Below, one piece after another: positions 43,979 to 52,236 of a DNA stretch of 64,000 nt. This stretch comes from Acidobacteriota bacterium (GTDB taxonomy: Bacteria; Acidobacteriota; Terriglobia; Terriglobales; Acidobacteriaceae). Position 1 is the first letter of the stretch. Each line of letters begins with the position of its first letter. The stretch covers positions 55,289-119,288 of the forward strand of contig JAKAFB010000003.1 in assembly GCA_021818105.1 (NCBI GenBank), read 5' to 3'. A program made the position numbers and the translations under genes. Below the pieces are notes generated by a model. The model did not search any database, had not been told where the DNA came from, and worked only from the letters and a program-made list of their open reading frames with translations.

Positions 43979-44481
43979 AGACTAATGGCGCGCGTTTTCT
44001 GGAGAGCCTGGGCGTCCCATTCGAGTTGCGCGAGTACGAGGTGGACCCCAACGACCTGTCAGCCATTACCGTGGCGCGCAAAATTGGCATGCCGCCGGAG
44101 CAGGTCTTTAAGACGCTGCTCACCACGGGCGGGCCCGGTGTTTTTGTCTTCGCCGTCATTCCCGGCGATGCTGAGCTGGACTTCAAGAAGCTAGCCCGTG
44201 TGGCCGGCTTGCGCAAGGCTGAGATGGTGCCGCTTAAGGACGTGCAGCCGCTTACGGGTTACCTGCGAGGGGGCGTCACGGTCTTTGGCGCAAGAAAGTC
44301 CTATCCCGTCTTCGTGGACGAAACGGCAGTGCTGTTCGACAAGATTAGTGTTTCCGCAGGAACGCGGGGAACGCAGTTGATCTTGAGCCCGGACGACTAT
44401 CTGCGTGCCGCGCAGGCGCTGGATGTTCCGGTCGAGACTGCGGACCTGACCAAGGCCTGCGCGGCGGAGGTCCACGCTTGA
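43975..44481 (+). CDS. ybaK: YbaK-type Cys-tRNA(Pro)/aminoacyl-tRNA deacylase
   Basis: A 168-residue YbaK/EbsC-family deacylase that removes cysteine mischarged on tRNA-Pro. Catalytic Lys46 (VFKTLL) and the conserved GGVTVFGARKSYPVFVDE and ISVSAGTRGTQLIL stretches are intact. It is embedded in the ccm operon: it overlaps ccmA by ATGA and its TGA shares a base with the ccmB ATG. Whether this placement is functional (cysteine supply for cytochrome haem motifs) or accidental is unknown. Confidence 0.9.
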   Translation: MKTNGARFLESLGVPFELREYEVDPNDLSAITVARKIGMPPEQVFKTLLTTGGPGVFVFAVIPGDAELDFKKLARVAGLRKAEMVPLKDVQPLTGYLRGGVTVFGARKSYPVFVDETAVLFDKISVSAGTRGTQLILSPDDYLRAAQALDVPVETADLTKACAAEVHA

Positions 44482-45149
44482 TGCTGCGCGCCTTGTGGAC
44501 CCATCTGGTGAAGGACCTGCGCATCGAATGGCGGTCGCTGGACGCGATCGTCTCAATGCTGTTCTTCTCCGGGCTGGTCGTTGTGCTGTTTTCCATCGCC
44601 TTTGATCCCCGTGGCGCCTTCTCCCAGCAAATTGCCGGTGGCGTGCTGTGCGTGGCCACGATGTTTGCCTCCGTCAGCGCGCTGAACCAGGCATGGGCGC
44701 GCGAGATTCGCCACCAGGTGATGGATGCGCAGCGCATGGTGCCGTCGTCAGGCGCAGAGCTGTTTCTGGCCAAGGCGATTGCGAACTTCCTTTTCGTGAC
44801 CATTGTGCAGATGCTGCTGGCGCCGTTTTTCTTCGTCTTCTATAACCTGCACGTGGCCGGGCAGGGCTGGCTGCTGGCCGTGGTGCTGCCGTTGGGCACG
44901 TGGGCGCTGGTGGGCAATGGCATCTTTTTTGCCGCGCTGTCCATTCAGAGCCGCAACCGAGAATTGCTGCTGTCCCTGATTCTCTTCCCGATTTTCATTC
45001 CGGCGCTGCTGGCCATGGTGCAGGCAACAACGGCCATCCTGACCGGGGATAGCGACCCCGCCCTGTGGATCAAGATGCTGGTGGGTTACGACATCATCTT
45101 CACCACGGTAAGCCTGCTGCTGTTTGATGTGATTTTCCATGCCGAGTGA
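44481..45149 (+). CDS. ccmB: CcmB haem exporter membrane subunit
   Basis: A 222-residue protein with six membrane helices, the membrane partner of CcmA in System I. The start ATG at 44481 overlaps the ybaK stop (TGATG). Family features include ALNQAWAREIRHQVMDAQR and the following RMVPSSGAELFLAK. It is followed by ccmC with ~105 bp between them. Confidence 0.92.
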   Translation: MLRALWTHLVKDLRIEWRSLDAIVSMLFFSGLVVVLFSIAFDPRGAFSQQIAGGVLCVATMFASVSALNQAWAREIRHQVMDAQRMVPSSGAELFLAKAIANFLFVTIVQMLLAPFFFVFYNLHVAGQGWLLAVVLPLGTWALVGNGIFFAALSIQSRNRELLLSLILFPIFIPALLAMVQATTAILTGDSDPALWIKMLVGYDIIFTTVSLLLFDVIFHAE

Positions 45150-45254
45150 ACGGCGATGCGGAGCTGCCTCCTTCGGCAGGCTTCCTCCCTCCGATGGAGA
45201 GGAAGTTTTGGACCCACGTCGTACACTGGATATGGTTCAATCAGGAATTTCCGC

Positions 45255-45962
45255 ATGAAGAAACTTGCCATTGGCCTCTATGCCGCCCTCACGATTGCGC
45301 TGATGCTCTGGGGCTTCTACCAGGCCATCTACGTTGCGCCCACTGACGCCATGCAGGGCGAGATTTTCCGCATCATCTTCTACCACGTGCCGTCGGCGTC
45401 CGTAGCGTTTATCTTTTTTGGCGTGAGCCTGCTTGGCTCCATCGGCTATCTAACGTTTCGCCACAGCCGGCAGGAGTGGGCACAGGTTGCGGATGCCTGG
45501 GCGCTGGCCGGGGCCGAGGTTGGCGTGGTGTTCTGCACGGTGGTGCTGACCACCGGACCAATGTGGGGCCGCCGCGCATGGGGCATCTGGTGGACGTGGG
45601 ATGCGCGCCTGACGACGACGCTGGTACTTTGGCTCATCTACGTCAGCTACCTGCTGCTGCGGCGCTTTGCCGCAGGGCCGCAAATGCAGACGCTGGCCGC
45701 CGTGCTGGGCATCTTTGGCGCGCTCGACGTACCAATTGTCTACATGTCCAACCGCTGGTGGCGCACGCAGCATCCCGCGCCGGTGTTTGGCGGAGCGCAG
45801 GGCTCGGGCATGGATAAGTCCATGCTGGTCCCCTTCCTGTGGAATATGCTGGCGTGGTTCGCCTGGGGGCTGTTCATCCTGATTTTGCGCTTTAATGTTG
45901 AACGAAAGCATCAGGTGAATGCTGCCGAGGAGGCGCGCGAGGCCCTGGAAAGCCGCATTTGA
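45255..45962 (+). CDS. ccmC: CcmC haem lyase-like membrane protein
   Basis: A 235-residue protein with six helices and the tryptophan-rich haem-binding WWD motif (TTGPMWGRRAWGIWWTWDAR). Flanking histidines are in FYHVPSA and TQHPAP. CcmC loads haem onto CcmE. The ATG at 45255 has AGGAA upstream and gives the usual short N-terminus. ccmD follows 38 bp downstream. Confidence 0.93.
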   Translation: MKKLAIGLYAALTIALMLWGFYQAIYVAPTDAMQGEIFRIIFYHVPSASVAFIFFGVSLLGSIGYLTFRHSRQEWAQVADAWALAGAEVGVVFCTVVLTTGPMWGRRAWGIWWTWDARLTTTLVLWLIYVSYLLLRRFAAGPQMQTLAAVLGIFGALDVPIVYMSNRWWRTQHPAPVFGGAQGSGMDKSMLVPFLWNMLAWFAWGLFILILRFNVERKHQVNAAEEAREALESRI

Positions 45963-46000
45963 GCACATGCCTGCAAAGCAGGCCGGATTGAGGAAAAACG

Positions 46001-46150
46001 ATGGATCAAGCAGCCATTCTCGACCATGAATTTCTTGTGGGCGCCTACATCATCACGTGGGTCATTCAATTAAGCTACCTTGCCTGGCTCGGCCTGAAGT
46101 GGCGCTCAGAAAAGCGCAGCATGGAGCGCAAGAACCAGGGCTCCCACTAA
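46001..46150 (+). CDS. ccmD: CcmD-like small membrane protein
   Basis: A 49-residue protein: a short N-terminus, one hydrophobic helix (GAYIITWVIQLSYLAWLGL) and a basic C-terminus (KWRSEKRSMERKN). This matches CcmD, the small adaptor that holds CcmE with CcmABC. A GAGGAA site lies 6-7 nt before the ATG. Its size and place directly after ccmC support the call. Confidence 0.8.
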   Translation: MDQAAILDHEFLVGAYIITWVIQLSYLAWLGLKWRSEKRSMERKNQGSH

Positions 46151-46227
46151 GAACCGCAGAACCCGTCGATAACAGACCGGGCGCGATTTTGGAAGTTGCC
46201 TTACACTGAGGCATTGAGAGGCCTTTG

Positions 46228-47304
46228 ATGTTAGTCGTTATGAATGCGCAGGCCACGCAGGAACAGATTCAGGCGGTCTGCAACCACATCGAACAGATGG
46301 GATTTCGCGCGCATCCATTACCCGGAGCGCAGCGCACCGCAATCGGCATCACCGGCAATCCGGGAGAGATTGACCGAGGCAACTTTGAAGATCTCGCCGG
46401 CGTTGCAGACGTCATCCGTGTTTCCAAGCCATACAAGCTGGCCAGCCGCGACGTAAAGGAAGAAGACACCATCATCCGCTTTCCGGGTACAGATGCGACC
46501 ATTGGCGGCCGCAATCTGGCAATTGTTGCCGGCCCCTGCTCCATAGAGAGTCGCGAACAGGCCTTTGCCATCGCCGAGCAGGTGGCGGCAGCGGGCGCAC
46601 AGTTCTTCCGTGGCGGCGCATACAAGCCCCGCACCTCGCCCTACGCCTTTCAGGGCCTGGGCGTCGAGGCGCTGCGCATCATGGCTGAGATTCGCGATCA
46701 CTTCGGCTTGCGCATCATCACTGAGGCCATCGACAACGAGACGCTGGAGTTGGTGGCCGAATGGGCTGACGTCATCCAGATTGGCGCGCGCAACATGCAG
46801 AACTTCTCGCTGCTGAAGCATGCCGGCCGCCTGCGCAAGCCCGTGCTGCTGAAGCGCGGTATGAGCGCCACGCTGGACGAGTTTCTGATGGCCGCCGAGT
46901 ACATCATGAGCGAGGGCAACTACGAGGTCATCCTGTGTGAGCGCGGCGTGCGCACCTTTGCGGACCACACGCGCAACACGCTCGACCTGAGCATTGTGCC
47001 CTCCGTGCAGAAGCTCAGCCATTTGCCCATTCTGGTTGACCCCAGCCACGGCACCGGCAAGCGCGACAAGGTTCTGCCCATGGCGCGGGCTGCAGTGGCG
47101 GTTGGCGCGCATGGGGTCCTGGTGGAGGTGCATCATCAGCCGGACAAGGCGCTTTCCGACGGAGCACAGTCCATCTATCCGGCGCAGTTTGCGGAGATGA
47201 TGGATGAGATTGAGCGCATCGCCCCGGTCGTGCATCGCACACTGCCGCGCGGCATCCATGTTGAGACGGCTGTAGCAGGTGTGCATGACGGCAAACGCAA
47301 GTAG
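46228..47304 (+). CDS. aroF: 3-deoxy-7-phosphoheptulonate (DAHP) synthase, type I-beta
   Basis: A 358-residue enzyme that joins PEP and erythrose-4-phosphate at the entry of aromatic amino-acid synthesis. An N-terminal ferredoxin-like regulatory domain (~70 residues) precedes the TIM barrel. GPCSIES and [17 protein letters not shown] are diagnostic, and metal ligands are seen in [13 protein letters not shown] at 46228 follows GAGAGG by 7 nt; a TTG one codon earlier is less likely. The downstream lipoprotein gene overlaps its last 20 bases. Confidence 0.93.
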   Translation: MLVVMNAQATQEQIQAVCNHIEQMGFRAHPLPGAQRTAIGITGNPGEIDRGNFEDLAGVADVIRVSKPYKLASRDVKEEDTIIRFPGTDATIGGRNLAIVAGPCSIESREQAFAIAEQVAAAGAQFFRGGAYKPRTSPYAFQGLGVEALRIMAEIRDHFGLRIITEAIDNETLELVAEWADVIQIGARNMQNFSLLKHAGRLRKPVLLKRGMSATLDEFLMAAEYIMSEGNYEVILCERGVRTFADHTRNTLDLSIVPSVQKLSHLPILVDPSHGTGKRDKVLPMARAAVAVGAHGVLVEVHHQPDKALSDGAQSIYPAQFAEMMDEIERIAPVVHRTLPRGIHVETAVAGVHDGKRK

Positions 47305-48481
47305 GCGAGTGCTCATAAGCAGAAGAGGCGGCAGGTGGCTGCACGTTTCTGCTGTTTGTGCACTTATTCTGATGCTTGCGGGTTGTCGCCCACATGACTT
47401 TCCGCAGTATCCGCCCAACTATCGCGAATATGCCTATGTAACCAATGGCGACAGCGGCACCGTTTCGGTGTACGACGTGGTAAACATGCGTCTGGATCGC
47501 GAGTTGCCTGTGGGCCAGCATCCGGTGGACGTAGTAGCCAGCGTCCAGCGCAATGAAGTGTATGTGGTCAACTCCGGTGCGCCGGGCGGACAGGGTTCAG
47601 TTTCCGTCATTAACACGGAAAACAACTCCGTTGTAGCTGCCATTCCCGTGCGCAGGCAGCCCGTGGCCATGGCTCTGGCGCCGGAGGGCGACTTGGCATA
47701 CGTAGCCAACGCGGGGGCAAACAGCATATCTGTGCTGGACCTGAAGGCTCGGCGCGAAATTGCCGTCATCGGCGCGGGCGAAGACCCCGTGGCATTGCGC
47801 GTTGCTCCCAACGGAAAGACGCTCGTCGTGGCCAACCAGAAAGGCAACTCGGTAAGCCTGATTGATCCGGTAACGCGTCAGGTCACCAACGCCTTTGAGG
47901 GATGCTCTGGGGCAAAGGATGCCGTCATATTGCCGGACTCCTCAAAGGCGTTCGCCGCCTGCTCGGCAGGCCGACAGATCATGGCGATTGCGCTGGCGAA
48001 ACCCGACACGCATCCAGCGCAACCGGCCCGCGTGGAGGCGATGCTCGATGTGGGGCGCGGCCCGGTGCAGTTGGCGCTCAAGCCCGATGGTGGCGAGCTC
48101 TTTGTGATGAACTCGCTCTCGGATACAATTTCCGAGGTTGTTACCAGCACGGATGACGTTGGCGGTGCCTACCTGATGGGCAACGGGCCCGTACGCGGGT
48201 TGGTTTCTGCAGACAATTCCCTCCTCTACGTGGGCAATCTTCGCTCGCAGGAAGTCACGGTCTACGCGATTGATGATGGCAAACGCGCAGGCTCCATCCA
48301 CGTGGGCGACGGTCCATCAGCACTTGCATTTTCCGCCGCCGGCCACCTACTGTTCGTCGTGGATGCACACTCTGACGATGTGGCGGTCGTGCGTACTTCT
48401 TCCCGATCCCTGTTCACCATGCTGCCTGCAGGGCGCGCGCCCAACGCAATCGCAGTTAAGGCCTTCAAGCTGCCCAAATAG
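47285..48481 (+). CDS. YncE-like beta-propeller lipoprotein
   Basis: A 398-residue exported protein. The N-terminus is basic, then a hydrophobic core and a lipobox LMLAGC with Cys34, so it should be lipid-anchored. The rest is a seven-bladed propeller of the YncE/cytochrome cd1-like type with repeated YVxNxGxxSVSVID segments ([35 protein letters not shown]). No haem motif is present. The start overlaps aroF by 20 bp; a GTG at 47309, just past the aroF stop, is an alternative. Function is unknown. Confidence 0.8.
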   Translation: MTANASRRVLISRRGGRWLHVSAVCALILMLAGCRPHDFPQYPPNYREYAYVTNGDSGTVSVYDVVNMRLDRELPVGQHPVDVVASVQRNEVYVVNSGAPGGQGSVSVINTENNSVVAAIPVRRQPVAMALAPEGDLAYVANAGANSISVLDLKARREIAVIGAGEDPVALRVAPNGKTLVVANQKGNSVSLIDPVTRQVTNAFEGCSGAKDAVILPDSSKAFAACSAGRQIMAIALAKPDTHPAQPARVEAMLDVGRGPVQLALKPDGGELFVMNSLSDTISEVVTSTDDVGGAYLMGNGPVRGLVSADNSLLYVGNLRSQEVTVYAIDDGKRAGSIHVGDGPSALAFSAAGHLLFVVDAHSDDVAVVRTSSRSLFTMLPAGRAPNAIAVKAFKLPK

Positions 48482-48504
48482 GCACAGGCCGGTTGCAGGC
48501 ACGG

Positions 48505-49419
48505 TCAGCGCTCGTCCCCAGCCGCTTCCATCCGCGCCACGCTGAACTGCGCGCCAGCAAAGAGAATCAGCCCGGATATATAGGCCCAGAAGAGCAGGCC
48601 AACTGAAACGTAAAACGGTCCGTAGAGCGCCTTCAATTCCATGTGCGGCAGTGCGGCGACGAATATGTTCTTGGCCAGCAGCCAGATTACGCCTGTCACG
48701 ATCGAAGGGCGCAGAACCTGGCGCACATGCACTTTGCGGTTTGGCAGCAGCCAGTAAATCGAAATGAAAAAAAGAATGGATGCCACGCCAGTTGCGAGAG
48801 ACATCCAGATGTAACTTAGCCCTCTGAATACGAAATTATCCGTGTGGTGAAAAAAGAGAAATCCCAGAAGATCGCGCTGCCATGCGCTCAGCAACACGCA
48901 TGCCATGGCCAGGGCAAGCATCAGCAGCGCCAGTCCAAATGCTACCGCCTGGTTCATCAGGTAATTACGGCTCTTGGCCACGCCCCATGCCTGGTTCAAT
49001 GCAACCTCCAGCGGCAGAAAGATGCCGGTGCAGGCCACGAGAATCATGACCAGAGAAAATGCCTGCACGCCCTGATGAGCGGCTGCAAGCGCCAGATTCG
49101 TGGCCACCCACTCCTGATTGGAAGGTAGGAAATAGCGCACCATGTCGCTCACCACATCCGCCATGGTGCGGGAGTGGAATACGGAGATGGCAAGCGTGTA
49201 GAGCAGCACGATCAGCGGGATAAAGGACAGAATGGCGTTCGCTGCAACGCTGAAGGCATAGGTGTGCACCTCGCTGTCCAGGAGATAGTTCACCAGCGCA
49301 GTGCCGTCCTTGCGCAGACGATACCACTTGCTTTCCCGCGCAGCCTCGGTTGCATCCACCACCTTCACGACGCTGATGGGCGGCGGCTGCAGAGTACCAT
49401 TATTTGAGACATCCTTCAC
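48505..49419 (-). CDS. YihY/UPF0761 family membrane protein
   Basis: A 304-residue inner-membrane protein with about six helices, of the YihY (formerly ribonuclease BN) family. Conserved features are YAFSVAANAILSFIPLIVLLY, FLPLEVALNQAWGVAKSRN and the late GPFYVSVGLLFWAYISGLI (each read in part). It starts with GTG at 49419. It is probably an inner-membrane transporter-like or lipid-associated protein; RNase BN activity is not supported for this family. It converges with the lipoprotein gene. Confidence 0.85.
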   Translation of the reverse strand: MKDVSNNGTLQPPPISVVKVVDATEAARESKWYRLRKDGTALVNYLLDSEVHTYAFSVAANAILSFIPLIVLLYTLAISVFHSRTMADVVSDMVRYFLPSNQEWVATNLALAAAHQGVQAFSLVMILVACTGIFLPLEVALNQAWGVAKSRNYLMNQAVAFGLALLMLALAMACVLLSAWQRDLLGFLFFHHTDNFVFRGLSYIWMSLATGVASILFFISIYWLLPNRKVHVRQVLRPSIVTGVIWLLAKNIFVAALPHMELKALYGPFYVSVGLLFWAYISGLILFAGAQFSVARMEAAGDER

Positions 49420-49995
49420 AAATTTACTCTCTAAGCCGGGCTTTGCCCCTCAGCCTTTCGCTGCAAGGCATTCTGAACCCCTACCTCTAGCATATCTGCT
49501 GGAGCGGGCAGCACACCTGTATGCGGGAATGGCTGTCATCACAGGGCATGAACACTTGCTGATGCTCAGGGGTTGTGGCCAGAAAGACACCGCGCACGAC
49601 TACGACTTATTTGCAATGTATTAAAGTTTTGCTTCCAGAATTTTTACTTTGCTCAACACTTAGGAACTGACTTTGGCTTGTGATTGGTTATGGAAATCAT
49701 TTTTCTGCTTGCATATGTTTGATTTTCCTGCCATAACAGAGTGCACAGTGCATTGTATGTGTACTGTGTTGCAATCTATGGAAGGCCATTTGTTTTGGAT
49801 GTGTTGGTCACAGGGGAGCACAACTTAGGTGGGTTATTGAGCTGCCAAGGCGCACGAGTTATATGCGCTCAGGTGGCTCGTGACGTATCTGGGCAAGTTC
49901 GGCTGTCATGATCAGGTTGTGCCGTCTTACCGCGGTGGAAAAGCTGGCAGCGGAGCAGATGAAACTGTGCCAACCGTAGCACAAGGAGACAGTAA
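49420..49995. other. AT-rich intergenic region containing the cspA leader
   Basis: This ~575-bp gap separates yihY from cspA. Bases ~49610-49760 are markedly AT-rich compared with the rest of the window. I see no protein-coding frame that resembles a gene. The right-hand part probably forms the long 5' leader typical of cold-shock genes. A possible promoter (TTGCAT 49709-49714, CATAAC 49732-49737, 17-bp spacing) is weak. Confidence 0.5.
49709..49737 (+). promoter_or_regulatory. Possible promoter of cspA
   Basis: TTGCAT and CATAAC are separated by 17 bp within the AT-rich stretch, ~260 bp before the cspA start. Agreement with consensus is partial, so this is only a candidate. Confidence 0.3.
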
Positions 49996-50202
49996 ATGAA
50001 GGAACAAGGCGTTGTGAAATGGTTCAATGGAGCAAAGGGATACGGGTTCATTCAACGGTCAAGCGGCGAGGATGTCTTCGTCCATTTCTCGGCCATCCAG
50101 GAATCTGGGTATAGGACCCTTAATGAGGGCGAGTCAGTTGAGTTTGAGTGCCAGCAAGGGCCGAAAGGCCTGAGCGCGGTCAACGTGGCACGGGTTGCCT
50201 AA
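49996..50202 (+). CDS. cspA: Cold-shock protein (CspA family)
   Basis: A 68-residue nucleic-acid-binding protein with RNP1 KGYGFI and RNP2 VFVHF, and the KWFNGAKG start typical of CspA proteins. AAGGAG lies 8 nt before the ATG. It is preceded by a long AT-rich leader and followed by a hairpin terminator, so it is probably monocistronic. Family members melt RNA structure in the cold or in stationary phase. Confidence 0.95.
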   Translation: MKEQGVVKWFNGAKGYGFIQRSSGEDVFVHFSAIQESGYRTLNEGESVEFECQQGPKGLSAVNVARVA

Positions 50203-50211
50203 CTTTCATGC

Positions 50212-50246
50212 GGCAGGGCTCTCCATTGGAGGGCCTTGCTGCTTTG
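50212..50246 (+). terminator. Terminator after cspA
   Basis: GGCAGGGCTCTCC (50212-50224) pairs with GGAGGGCCTTGCT (50228-50240) with two G-U pairs and a 3-nt loop, followed by GCTTTGAGTT. It lies 10 bp beyond the cspA stop, between cspA and the convergent queG. Confidence 0.6.
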
Positions 50247-50248
50247 AG

Positions 50249-51400
50249 TTATAGCCCGTCATCACTCTGCGCTTCGGATTGAGAATTGAGTTTCTCAAGC
50301 GCCCATTGGGAAGCTTTGCGCAATCCTTCATTTTCTACGGCAGACCATAACTGTAACTTATTAGCAAATCGCTTTATTCTACTGTTTCCTATCGCAATCG
50401 CCACATTCCTGCGCAAGCCCATAACCCCCGCGCGCCGAATGGGTGAGCCGTTGAATTCGCATTCGAATTCAGCCTCATCCAGTTCCGCAAGCCAATCCAA
50501 TGCGGGATTCACCAGTTCCTCTCTTGGTGCCAACTCAGCATCTGAGCTGATGGGCGCTTTACTGTTCCACGGGCACACATCCTGGCATATATCGCAGCCG
50601 AATACCTGCCGCCCCATGCCCGGCATAAGCGCTGCGTCGATGGGCCCTTTGTGCTCAATGGTGAGGTAGGAGATACAGCGGGTTGCGTCTATTTCATACG
50701 GTGCTACCAGCGCTCCCGTGGGGCATGCATCCAGGCAACGCGTGCAGGTGCCGCAGCGATCCGGTATGGCTAGCGGTGGGGAGGCGGTCTCCACCTCCAG
50801 CGATGTGACCAGCACTGCAAGAAAACCAAAGGAGCCGAGTTGGGGATGAATGAGGCAGGTGTTTTTCCCGGTCCAGCCCAGCCCGGCAGCCGTGGCCAGC
50901 GCCCGCTCCACCACTGGCCCGGTGTCCACATAGGCCCGCGATTCAAACGCACCCAGTTCAGCGTGAAGAAGCTGCTCAACAGCGCGCATCCGCTTGAGCA
51001 GCACCTTGTGGTAATCGCTTGGACGGCGCATGCCCTGTGCATCTTTGCGGCTTGACCATGCGTAGCGCGCAATCCAACCCGCATCGGGCGCTGCGGGCTC
51101 TATGGATTTCGGCTGTGCAGAGTTGTACAGGGCAAAACAGACAAGCACAGAGCGGGCCCACGGAAACGGGATATCCACGCGGGAACGGACCAACTGGCCA
51201 TCCTCCGCGGTACGGCTCAGGTAGTGCATGGTTCCTGCGCGCCCGGCCTGCACCCACCGGACAAAACGGTCAGCATCCCGCGCTTCATTGGGATGGGGCA
51301 ACGCCAGCAGACCGGCTTCGGCAAAGCCATGTTCCAGTGCGAGTTGGCGTGCCTTCTCGACTGGCAGGCGGGGCATCCGGTCTGGTTCGCCAATGGACAT
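50249..51400 (-). CDS. queG: Epoxyqueuosine reductase QueG
   Basis: A 383-residue cobalamin-dependent enzyme that reduces epoxyqueuosine to queuosine in tRNA. Key features are YVDTGPVVERALA with the catalytic aspartate, GWTGKNTCLIHPQLGSF, and two [4Fe-4S] motifs CGTCTRCLDACPTG and CDICQDVCPW. The C-terminus is HEAT-like. The start is uncertain: 51400 has a GGTGG site, while 51469 is an alternative; the long upstream frame overlaps the divergent STAS gene and is not used. Confidence 0.92.
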   Translation of the reverse strand: MSIGEPDRMPRLPVEKARQLALEHGFAEAGLLALPHPNEARDADRFVRWVQAGRAGTMHYLSRTAEDGQLVRSRVDIPFPWARSVLVCFALYNSAQPKSIEPAAPDAGWIARYAWSSRKDAQGMRRPSDYHKVLLKRMRAVEQLLHAELGAFESRAYVDTGPVVERALATAAGLGWTGKNTCLIHPQLGSFGFLAVLVTSLEVETASPPLAIPDRCGTCTRCLDACPTGALVAPYEIDATRCISYLTIEHKGPIDAALMPGMGRQVFGCDICQDVCPWNSKAPISSDAELAPREELVNPALDWLAELDEAEFECEFNGSPIRRAGVMGLRRNVAIAIGNSRIKRFANKLQLWSAVENEGLRKASQWALEKLNSQSEAQSDDGL

Positions 51401-51562
51401 GGAACTTTGCCACCTGCCTTTTGCGTAGTGTTCTGCAGAGAGTTCGATGGTCGATGCCGCAATCGACATCGGGCATTGGGAACCGGTAACCCTGAACGGC
51501 GACCCGGTCCTTAAATGAGCATAATTCGCCCGATGCGAGCGGCACACCAGGGAGGTTCCAGT

Positions 51563-51916
51563 ATGAACAGCGTTCTTTCCAACACGGTTGAAACCCTGCT
51601 GGTTGCCCCCAGCAACATGCGAGAACTGATTCGGGGTCAGGAACAGGTTCTGCTGGAGAAGCTGACCCCCATGGTGCGCCGGCAGGATGTCGCACTGGAC
51701 GTGCGGCAACTGGAGCGTATTGATGCCGCGGGAATTGCGGCGCTCATCTCCCTCTATGCCAACGCAGAGAGCGCTGGACACACCTTCACCGTGGCGAATG
51801 CCTCGCCGAGGATTGCGGAAATTCTCGCGCTGGTGGGGCTGGACCACATTCTCATGTCCCAGAATGCGCGTGTCGAGTCATCCGATGAGCCATACATGGA
51901 CAGGTCTGCAGCGTAA
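51563..51916 (+). CDS. STAS-domain protein (anti-sigma antagonist-like)
   Basis: A 117-residue single STAS domain. A GGGAGG site lies 7 nt before the ATG at 51563. In SpoIIAA-type antagonists a serine in D-S-S-G is phosphorylated; here the motif is D54-A-A-G57 in RIDAAGIAAL, with alanine at both places, so it cannot be switched by phosphorylation there. No kinase or sigma gene is adjacent. It could be an antagonist locked in one state, or a lipid-transport accessory STAS protein. Confidence 0.75.
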   Translation: MNSVLSNTVETLLVAPSNMRELIRGQEQVLLEKLTPMVRRQDVALDVRQLERIDAAGIAALISLYANAESAGHTFTVANASPRIAEILALVGLDHILMSQNARVESSDEPYMDRSAA

Positions 51917-52236
51917 CTACGGGCGGGCCTGCCCGCTCGCCCGTGTGGTCTTTGCTGTGATTCCCAGCCTTGCCATGCGAGGCCATCTGGCCTGAAATCA
52001 GCCGAGAAAGATATGTGCGGCAGTGGGTCTGTGACGGAAGGCACAGGCAAGTGTATACTTGCGGCGCTATTTGTACTTGCGAATAGAACCCCCGCAAGTC
52101 GCAGTCGAAAGTGTATGGATGACTGCACGCGCTCTGCCTCATGAAGTTCCTGCTGTTGCAGGACAGGGCCAACGTACCGCCACCCTTGCGCATGGGCATC
52201 GACCTTGCGGAATTCTGGATGCGGAGGCATTTTTCC
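51917..52236. other. Intergenic region upstream of ppdK
   Basis: This ~320-bp gap holds no convincing gene. TACTTGCG occurs twice (52056-52063 and 52074-52081), and CTTGCGG (52058-52064) is inverted as CCGCAAG (52092-52098). These may be operator half-sites or a leader hairpin for ppdK. A GGAGG ribosome site lies just before the ppdK start. Confidence 0.4.
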
